A stretch of 11,311 nucleotides of DNA, from positions 1-11,311 of the forward strand of contig JANMWN010000212.1 in assembly GCA_031394045.1 (NCBI GenBank), written 5' to 3'. Both the position numbers and the translations under genes were made by a program. Positions 5,808-11,311 of the stretch are shown in pieces. Source of the stretch: JANYIP01 sp031394045. Lineage in GTDB: Bacteria > Actinomycetota > Actinomycetes > Prado026. Within the stretch, counting starts at the first letter, position 1. The number at the start of each line of letters is the position of its first letter. The notes below the pieces were generated by a model. That model was not told the origin of the DNA, did no database searches, and saw nothing but the letters and a program-made list of their open reading frames with translations.

Positions 5808-7127
5808 GTGCCCGAGCGCCCGCTCACGTTCTTGTTCATGCCCGAGTCGGCGTACGGCCCGACGAACAACTGTGTCGGCATCGGCGAGGTCCTGCGCAGG
5901 CGTGGGCACCGGGTGGTCTTCGCGGCTGAGGCGTCCTGGGCCGGCAAGCTCGCCGCCCTCGGCTTCGAGGAGGACCTGGTCGACCTAGCCCCGCCGCCGG
6001 AACCCACAGAGGGCGGCGCCGCGGGCGCAGACCCCGGCGCGTTCTGGAAGGAGTTCATCCGCGACACGTCCCCGGAGTTCCGCAAGCCGACCGTGGACCA
6101 GCTCGAGACCTTCATCGCGCCGACCTTCCAGGCGCTCGCGGACGGCGCCCGCTACTGCGAGCCGCAGCTGCGCGAGATCATCGCCCGCAACGACCCAGAC
6201 GTGATCGTGATCGACAACGTGGTCGCGTTCCCGGCGCTGCTCACGGCCGGCGTCCCGTACGTCCGCATCATGTCGTGCAACCCGTTGGAGGCACCCGGCG
6301 CCGACGTCCCTCACACGTTCTCGGGGCTGCCGATCGACGACCGGACGCAGTGGGCGTCCTTCCAGGCCGAGTTCGACCGTACCCATCGCGCGCTGTGGAC
6401 CGACTTCAACGCCTGGGTGGTCGAGCAGGGCGCGCCGCCGTTGCCCGACCTGGAGTTCGTGCACACCTCCGAGCACGCGAACCTGTACGTCTATCCCGAG
6501 GTTGTCGACTACGTGGACCGCAGGCCGCTGGACAGGACCTGGCACCGGCTCGACTCCTCGGTACGCACCACGGATGCGACGGTCGAGCTGCCTTCGTGGC
6601 TGACCGACCGGCCCGAGGGAAGTGCGCTGGTCTACCTCTCGCTGGGGTCGCTCGGGTCAGCCGACGTCGACCTGATGCGGCGACTGGTCTCGGTGCTGGC
6701 GCAGACGCCGCACCGCTACATCGTGTCCAAGGGGCCGCAGGCCGCTGACTACGAGCTGGCCCCCAACATGTGGGGCGCCGAGTTCCTGCCTCAGACGACG
6801 CTGCTGCCGCTGGTCGACCTCGTCATCACGCACGGCGGCAACAACACGACGACGGAGGCGTTCCACCACGGCAAGCCGATGGTGGTGCTGCCGCTGTTCT
6901 GGGACCAGTACGACAACGCCCAGCGGGTCCACGAGACCGGGTTCGGCGTGCGCCTGGCCACGTACACCTTCGAGGACCACGAGCTGACCGGCGCGGTCGA
7001 CCGGCTGCTGGCGGATACCGACCTGCGGGCCCGGATGGCGGCCAACGCCGCTGAGATCCAGCGCCGCGACGGGCGTACGAAGGCCGCCGACGTCCTCGAG
7101 CAGGTCGGTCGCTCGGCCGGCCGGTGA
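5808..7127 (+). CDS. GT1-like glycosyltransferase (UGT/macrolide-glycosyltransferase fold)
   Basis: A 439-residue cytoplasmic protein with the GT-B architecture of family GT1. The C-terminal donor-binding signature is intact: THGGNNTTTEAFHHGKPMVV (341-360) and PLFWDQYDNAQR (362-373). These residues normally bind the diphosphate and sugar of a nucleotide-sugar donor. The N-terminal half should bind the acceptor. Where typical members have GHVNP with the catalytic His, this protein has GPTNN (17-21), so the usual base appears to be absent (Pro18). I recall close relatives in many Actinobacteria sharing this PTN sequence, which suggests a divergent clade rather than a random mutation. The stop overlaps the kinase start (GTGA, 7124-7127). 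Donor and acceptor are unknown; context hints at an amino sugar. Confidence 0.88.
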   Translation: MPERPLTFLFMPESAYGPTNNCVGIGEVLRRRGHRVVFAAEASWAGKLAALGFEEDLVDLAPPPEPTEGGAAGADPGAFWKEFIRDTSPEFRKPTVDQLETFIAPTFQALADGARYCEPQLREIIARNDPDVIVIDNVVAFPALLTAGVPYVRIMSCNPLEAPGADVPHTFSGLPIDDRTQWASFQAEFDRTHRALWTDFNAWVVEQGAPPLPDLEFVHTSEHANLYVYPEVVDYVDRRPLDRTWHRLDSSVRTTDATVELPSWLTDRPEGSALVYLSLGSLGSADVDLMRRLVSVLAQTPHRYIVSKGPQAADYELAPNMWGAEFLPQTTLLPLVDLVITHGGNNTTTEAFHHGKPMVVLPLFWDQYDNAQRVHETGFGVRLATYTFEDHELTGAVDRLLADTDLRARMAANAAEIQRRDGRTKAADVLEQVGRSAGR

Positions 7128-8530
7128 CCAGTCTGGCTCAGCTCGCCCACGCTGTGGCGGCGCTTTCGGCTGGGGACCTGCTGCCGGCGCGACGGTCGGG
7201 CGAGGAGACGCGGCTGGCCTACCCGCTGCGGCTCGTCGATGCCTACCCCCTCGTCGAAGCGGTCGACGACTCGGGCTCTGCCGGGGGTTTCGGCCCGTGG
7301 GCCGCCGTCGTCGTCGACGGCGCGGGCACCATGCTCGGTGTCCCGCTCGTCGCCGTCAGCGAGCAGCCCCTGGTCGTGCGACGGGCGCTCCCCGGTGACG
7401 GTGCGGCCACCGGCCTGGTCGACCGGCTGTGCCGGCCAGGACGACTCCGCATCGCCGCGGGCGCCTTCGGGTTGTACGCACTCGACGCGGGCCTGCTGCC
7501 GCCGCGCGAGGTCGTCGGAGAGAAGGCCCTGCCCGTCGACCAGACGCACGAGTCGGTCGTGGTCGACGGCGCCGGCGTGGTCAAGTGGGCGGTCCACCTG
7601 TCCTCGCGCGAGGGTGAGCCACCGGCCGTACGCGTGCTGCGGCACCTCTCGGCCGTCGGGTTCGACGAGACACCGGCGACGCTGGGCCACCTGGTCTGGC
7701 ACGGAGCTGCGCGCCCCGGCGACAAGCCGACGGAGCTGTTGCTCGCCTCGGCGTCGGCCTACCTGCCGGGCGCGAGGGACGGGTGGGACTGGTACGTCGA
7801 CGACCTCGTCGCGCACCTGGCCGGCGGGCGTACGGCCGCCGAGGTGGTAGCCCCCGCGCCGTTGATCGGGGGTCTGGTCGCCCGGCTGCACCTCGCCATG
7901 GCCACGGCCTCCCGTGAGAACCAGCAGCCGGTCCGTGCCGCCTCGATGAGCGACGCCTGGTGGTGGCGCGACGACGCGGTCGCGACGCTGGACGAGGCGC
8001 TGGCCGTCACGGGTGGGGATGCCGGCGCCCGGCTCGCCGCTCGTGCCGTGCGCGCCCGCGCGGCGCTGGACCGGATCGCTGCCGTCAGCGAGACGTTCGT
8101 CACGATGGTCCACGGGGATCTGCACGTCGGCCAGATCCTACGGTGGGCCGGCGGTCTGGTCGTCAACGACTTCGACGGCAACCCGGTGCTGTCGGCCGAG
8201 CAGCAGGCGGCGATGCAGCCGCCGGCGCGTGACGTCGCCGGCATGCTGCGGTCGCTCGACCATGTCGGACGGATCGTCGACAAGCGCTCCGGCTACCTCC
8301 ACACGGTTGCGATCGAGCGATGGATCGCGAGGGTGCGCGAGGAGTTCCTCCGTGCGTACCGCGCCGAGCTGGCGGCGGCGGGTCAGTCGGCGCTGCTGGA
8401 CGAGCGGCTGCTCGGGCCGTTCGAGGTCGAGCAGGAGTGCCGCGAGCTGGTCTATGCCGCTCGCCATCTTCCGCACTGGGTCTACGTCCCCGACGCCGCA
8501 TTGTCGGCCCTGCTGCCCGAGGAGTCCTGA
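7124..8530 (+). CDS. Maltokinase-fold sugar kinase, probable glucosamine kinase
   Basis: A 468-residue protein of the aminoglycoside-phosphotransferase-like superfamily, with the length and layout of actinobacterial maltokinase (Pep2/Mak) relatives. Kinase features: candidate ATP-contacting lysine K154 in GVVKWAVHL, catalytic loop HGDLHVGQ (330-337, base D332), and metal motif NDFDGNP (348-354, D349/D351). The C-terminal stretch EQECRELVYAARHLPHW (435-451) lies in the expected acceptor region. The DFDGNP form and the SIS-domain neighbour fit the glucosamine kinase family described from Streptacidiphilus jiangxiensis (Manso et al. 2019) better than true maltokinases, which sit with trehalose synthase. 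It would phosphorylate glucosamine at O6 with ATP. An uncharacterised sugar is the main alternative. It overlaps both neighbours, so it lies within one operon. Confidence 0.82.
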   Translation: MTSLAQLAHAVAALSAGDLLPARRSGEETRLAYPLRLVDAYPLVEAVDDSGSAGGFGPWAAVVVDGAGTMLGVPLVAVSEQPLVVRRALPGDGAATGLVDRLCRPGRLRIAAGAFGLYALDAGLLPPREVVGEKALPVDQTHESVVVDGAGVVKWAVHLSSREGEPPAVRVLRHLSAVGFDETPATLGHLVWHGAARPGDKPTELLLASASAYLPGARDGWDWYVDDLVAHLAGGRTAAEVVAPAPLIGGLVARLHLAMATASRENQQPVRAASMSDAWWWRDDAVATLDEALAVTGGDAGARLAARAVRARAALDRIAAVSETFVTMVHGDLHVGQILRWAGGLVVNDFDGNPVLSAEQQAAMQPPARDVAGMLRSLDHVGRIVDKRSGYLHTVAIERWIARVREEFLRAYRAELAAAGQSALLDERLLGPFEVEQECRELVYAARHLPHWVYVPDAALSALLPEES

Positions 8531-9522
8531 TGGAGCCCAACGGCTTCCGGTCTGACGTCGAGCGCACGCCGGACACCTTGGCCCTGCTCGCGGACGCGAT
8601 CGAGACCGGGTCGCTCCCGCTCGACGACGTACCGACCGATGTCGACCGAATCCTGTTGCTGGGTATGGGTTCCTCGATGTACGCGGCCGGCGTGACTGCT
8701 GCTCGGATGCGTTCGGTGGGCCTCGATGCAGTGGCGGAGCTGGCCTCGTCGTCCCTCTTGCCACCCCCGTCTCGGCGCACCCTGGTGGTGGCCGTGTCCG
8801 CGACCGGCGGCTCGACCGAGACGGTCGACGCGGTCGCGCGCTACTCCGGTCGCGGGCCGGTAGTCGCCCTCACCGAACAGCCGGACTCCCCGGTGGCCCA
8901 GGCTGCGGACCTCGTGCTGCCACTGCAGGCGGGCCCAGAGTTAGGGGGAGTGGCCTGCCGTTCGTACCGGCACACGCTGGCCCTGCTGCTCGCGCTCGGG
9001 TCGCGGTTCTCGCCTGCTGTCGCTGTCGACCTCGGCGACTCGTGCCGGCGGGCCGCCGCCGCGACCGCGGACCTGCTCGACCGGCGAGGTGACTGGCTGC
9101 CCGAGATCGCGGACCTGCTCGACGGGCCGGACGGCAGCTGGGTCTGCGCTCCCGCGGCCAGGATGGCGTCGGCGCAGCAGTCGGCGCTGATGCTGCGCGA
9201 AGGGCCGCGCCGGCCGTCGTACGCCTGCGAGACCGGTGACTGGTCCCACGTGGATGTCTACCTGACCAAGACGCTCGACTACCGGATGCTCCTGCTCGGC
9301 GGGTCGGCGTACGAGCCGGAGCTGCTGCGCTGGACCGCCGAGCGCGGCTCGACCGTCGTTGCCGTCGGGCCGTCCGTCGGGGCGCCCGCCGAGGGTACGG
9401 CGGCGGTGCTGCGCTTCCCTGACGACGCGCTCGACGACGTACGCCTGCTCACCGAGACCACGGTGGCCGAGCTCGTGGCGCACCGCTGGTGGTCCGCCCT
9501 CTCTAGTTGTTCGAGCCCATGA
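8530..9522 (+). CDS. Double-SIS sugar-phosphate isomerase/deaminase (GlmS isomerase-like)
   Basis: A 330-residue protein with two SIS domains: the first about 35-160 (LLLGMGSSMYAAG at 42-54, phosphate loop SATGGSTET at 90-98), the second about 195-320. Near the start of the second, E224 and H240 are 16 residues apart, the same spacing as the catalytic E488 and H504 of E. coli GlmS. There is no glutaminase domain and no C-terminal tail carrying the lysine that opens the fructose ring in GlmS. This suggests a deaminase/isomerase (glucosamine-6-phosphate to fructose-6-phosphate and ammonia) or an FrlB/FraB-like deglycase rather than a synthase. ATG 8530 shares one base with the kinase stop (TGATG) and has GGAG five bases upstream. 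The specific reaction is inferred from context. Confidence 0.85.
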   Translation: MEPNGFRSDVERTPDTLALLADAIETGSLPLDDVPTDVDRILLLGMGSSMYAAGVTAARMRSVGLDAVAELASSSLLPPPSRRTLVVAVSATGGSTETVDAVARYSGRGPVVALTEQPDSPVAQAADLVLPLQAGPELGGVACRSYRHTLALLLALGSRFSPAVAVDLGDSCRRAAAATADLLDRRGDWLPEIADLLDGPDGSWVCAPAARMASAQQSALMLREGPRRPSYACETGDWSHVDVYLTKTLDYRMLLLGGSAYEPELLRWTAERGSTVVAVGPSVGAPAEGTAAVLRFPDDALDDVRLLTETTVAELVAHRWWSALSSCSSP

Positions 9523-9531
9523 TCAACTAGA
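9502..9531. repeat. 8-bp inverted repeat over the stop of the SIS gene
   Basis: TCTAGTTG (9502-9509) and CAACTAGA (9524-9531) are perfect arms around a 14-base loop that contains the TGA stop (9520-9522). It is the only evident hairpin at the end of the operon, so it may mark the transcript end, but it is A/T-rich and lacks a U-tract. A protein-binding or recombination site is possible. Confidence 0.4.
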
Positions 9532-9605
9532 TGCTCGGCCACCTCGCGCGTGTTGCCTTAAGGGAGGGCAGCGCCAAACGTCTTCGTGCGGCGTGGCTCT
9601 TGTCC

Positions 9606-9908
9606 TTACGCCGGCGGTGGCGTCGACGGGTTCGCGGTGCTGGGGCCGAACAGGCTGGCGTCGCTGAGGCCCGTACCCGGCGTGCTCGTCGGCCTGCTGG
9701 ACGGCGCCGAGCCGAATTGGCTGCCGGCCAGGTGAGGGGTCCCGAACTGGGCCCGCCGAGCGCGGAAGGCCCACATCCCTTTCGCCAGCGACCACGGCGT
9801 GGTCCCGAACTCGCGTTCGTACGACGCCGCCTTGTGGTGCCCGAACATGGCAAGGAGCGTGATCGCGACGATGCGCCCCGCCCATTAGGCCGGACTGTTC
9901 GTATCCAT
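9606..9908 (-). pseudogene. Small hypothetical gene interrupted by an in-frame stop
   Basis: Minus-strand frame from ATG 9908 to TAA 9606-9608, with TAA at 9887-9885 after only seven codons. Downstream of that stop the frame continues with a short hydrophobic stretch (WAGRIVAITLLAMFG), a charged and aromatic middle (SYEREFGTTPWSLAKGMWAF) and a Pro/Ser/Thr-rich tail. Third codon positions are overwhelmingly G or C, as in the real genes around it. Re-initiation at ATG 9848 would give 80 residues, but no Shine-Dalgarno sequence precedes it. Reading: a small, possibly membrane-associated protein recently inactivated by a nonsense change (CAA to TAA is the simplest), or a sequencing error. Family not recognised. 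Apart from this frame and the inverted repeat at its left edge, nothing else supportable is seen between 9523 and 9978. Confidence 0.5.
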
Positions 9909-9978
9909 GTCCGGCGTCTCGACGTGCTTGCCGATCAGGTGAAGCGGCCCTCACCCGTACGGCGCATCGCCGCAGGCA

Positions 9979-10011
9979 GGTCAGTGGCTGCTTAGTGGCC
10001 GCTTAGTGGCC
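9979..10011. repeat. 11-bp tandem repeat at the end of the oxidoreductase gene
   Basis: GCTTAGTGGCC occurs twice back to back (9990-10000 and 10001-10011), preceded by a third copy matching at eight of eleven positions (9979-9989). On the minus strand each unit contains a TAA or TGA triplet; the genuine stop is in the unit at 10001-10011. It looks like local slippage duplication. Confidence 0.85.
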
Positions 10012-11311
10012 GAGGAAGCGCTCGAACACCTTGGCCCGCTTGGCCGGACGGCCCGAGCGGTGCTCGACCTTGTCGGCACTGGTCATCACGCGCAGGCCGG
10101 CGTTGACACCGAGGAAGCGGAACGGCTCCGGCTCCCATCTCGGCGACCGATGGTTGACCCAGGGCAGCGTCACGAGGTCGGAGTCGCGCCGATCGAGCAC
10201 CAGGTCGGCGAGGGTACGCCCGGCCAGGTTGGTGGTGCCCACGCCGTCGCCGACATAGCCGCCGGCCCAGCCCACGCCGGTCTTAGGGTCAAGCCCGACC
10301 GAGGCGTACCAGTCGCGGGGTACGGCGAGCGCGCCGCCCCACGTGTGGGTGATCGCGTAGTCGGCGACGGCCGGGAACAGGTCGATCAGCACCCGACGCA
10401 GGTCGGCGAAGATGGCCGGCTCGCGGTCGAACTCGGGGCGGATCGTGGAGGCGTAGTGGTAGGGCGCCCCGCGTCCCCCGAACGCCAAGCGGTCGTCGGC
10501 GGTGCGCTGGCCGTAGATGATCAGGTGCCGGCCGTCGTTGAACGTCTCGCGCCGGGCCAGCCCGATCTGCTCCCAGACTGCAGTCGGCAGGGGCTCGGTG
10601 GCCAGCATGAGCGAGTAGACCGGCGCGACGGCTCGTCGGTAGCCGGGTAGCGAGGGCGTGTACCCCTCGGTCGCGCGGATCACCTTCTCGGCCCGCACCA
10701 CCCCGCCGGGCGTACGGACCACGCCGGGCTCGAGCGACAGGGCTGGGGTGCTCTCGTAGATGCGTACACCTATCCGCTCGACCGCCTGGGCCAGACCGCG
10801 AGCGAGCCGCGCCGGGTGGATGGCCGCGGTGTGCGGGGTGTACGTGCCGCCGAGGACGTCGGTGCAGCCCACCCGCTCGCGCATCTCCTCGGCCGAGAGC
10901 CAGGCGTAGTCCTGCGCACCGAAGCCCCAGGACCGGGCCTCGTCGATCTCGGCCCGACCACGCGCGACCTGGGTCGACGAGCGCGCGACACCGACGGTGC
11001 CGCCCTTGGCCCAGTGCACGTCGAGGCCCTCATCGGCAACGGCCTTGCCGGTCTCGTCGACCGCGTCGAACATGGCCCGCTGCATGCGTACGGCCTCGTC
11101 CCGCGAGGAGCCGCGGGCGATCTTGGACCAGGACGCCGGGAAGAGTGCGGAGCACCAGCCGCCGTTGCGGCCGGAGGCGCCGAAGCCGGCGGTCTCCTTC
11201 TCGACGACGACGATCCGCAGCGAGGGGTCGGCCTTGGCGAGGTAGTAGGCGGTCCACAGCCCCGTGTAGCCGGCCCCGACGATGGCCACGTCGGCGTCGA
11301 CGTCCATGTCG
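10003..11311 (-). CDS. FAD-dependent amine oxidoreductase, PuuB-like (DAO family), 5' end beyond window
   Basis: At least 436 residues are in frame to the window edge. Counting from the internal ATG at 11307, the dinucleotide-binding motif GAGYTG is at 11-16 and is followed by VVVEKETAGFGASGRNGGW, the FAD-contacting signature of PuuB-type and glycine oxidase-like DAO enzymes. The C-terminal FAD loop WAGGYVGDGVGTTNLAGRTL is also intact. Such enzymes oxidise a primary or secondary amine (gamma-glutamylputrescine in E. coli PuuB) to an imine or aldehyde with release of peroxide. Family members usually have 20-30 residues before the first beta strand, and the frame stays open past ATG 11307, so the true start probably lies outside the window. 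No puu pathway partner is visible, so the substrate is open. Stop TAA at 10003-10005. Confidence 0.88.
   Translation of the reverse strand, partial: DMDVDADVAIVGAGYTGLWTAYYLAKADPSLRIVVVEKETAGFGASGRNGGWCSALFPASWSKIARGSSRDEAVRMQRAMFDAVDETGKAVADEGLDVHWAKGGTVGVARSSTQVARGRAEIDEARSWGFGAQDYAWLSAEEMRERVGCTDVLGGTYTPHTAAIHPARLARGLAQAVERIGVRIYESTPALSLEPGVVRTPGGVVRAEKVIRATEGYTPSLPGYRRAVAPVYSLMLATEPLPTAVWEQIGLARRETFNDGRHLIIYGQRTADDRLAFGGRGAPYHYASTIRPEFDREPAIFADLRRVLIDLFPAVADYAITHTWGGALAVPRDWYASVGLDPKTGVGWAGGYVGDGVGTTNLAGRTLADLVLDRRDSDLVTLPWVNHRSPRWEPEPFRFLGVNAGLRVMTSADKVEHRSGRPAKRAKVFERFLGH

Noticed and set aside
9508..9517. TGTTCGAGCC, resembling a tRNA T-loop and hence a tRNA 3' end or att site
   Set aside because: The flanking bases do not form a T-stem, there is no acceptor stem partner, and no integrase or second copy is present in the window.
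9558..9566. AAGGGAGG-like Shine-Dalgarno sequence on the plus strand after the SIS gene
   Set aside because: No start codon lies at a workable distance, and the plus-strand frame here reads as the antisense of the small minus-strand gene.
9531..9995. A 154-codon plus-strand frame in the 9.5-10 kb stretch
   Set aside because: Arg-rich composition with no motif. The opposite strand has the stronger codon-position bias, so this is taken as a shadow.

Overview
The window reads as high-GC actinobacterial chromosome. G/C dominates third codon positions, GTG starts are common, neighbouring genes share ATGA, GTGA or TGATG junctions, and the families present are typical of Actinobacteria. A Nocardioidaceae-like source is plausible, but this is an impression rather than a demonstrated assignment. 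No rRNA, tRNA, CRISPR array, transposase or integrase is visible.

Left block (1-2053): the 3' end of a CaiB/BaiF (family III) CoA-transferase runs into a GntR/FCD regulator, which faces a glutaryl-CoA dehydrogenase (gcdH) on the minus strand. Together they look like a glutarate utilisation module: CoA activation, oxidative decarboxylation to crotonyl-CoA, and a dedicated regulator. A perfect 14-bp palindrome, TATTGGATCCAATA, sits over the predicted gcdH -10 element and is the likely regulator operator.

Centre-left block (2050-5678, minus strand): a promoter at about 5650-5678 appears to drive five tightly packed genes. They are a small exported protein with four cysteines, an ABC ATPase, a permease with seven predicted membrane segments and an extracytoplasmic C-terminal domain that also carries four cysteines, a second six-segment permease, and a DUF861-type cupin. 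The substrate is unknown. This is one of two candidates for a poorly described system. The ATPase carries a 12-bp tandem repeat in its C-terminal tail.

Centre-right block (5734-9522, plus strand): three genes with overlapping stops and starts encode a GT1-like glycosyltransferase that lacks the usual N-terminal catalytic histidine, a maltokinase-fold kinase resembling the actinobacterial glucosamine kinases, and a double-SIS sugar-phosphate isomerase/deaminase. This suggests an amino-sugar (or Amadori-type sugar) module and is the second candidate system. Four 10-bp repeats lie just upstream of its first ribosome binding site.

Right block (9523-11311): a 480-bp stretch holds a small, strongly codon-biased minus-strand reading frame interrupted by an in-frame TAA, so a probable pseudogene. 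After it comes a PuuB-like FAD-dependent amine oxidoreductase on the minus strand, whose 5' end probably lies beyond the window.
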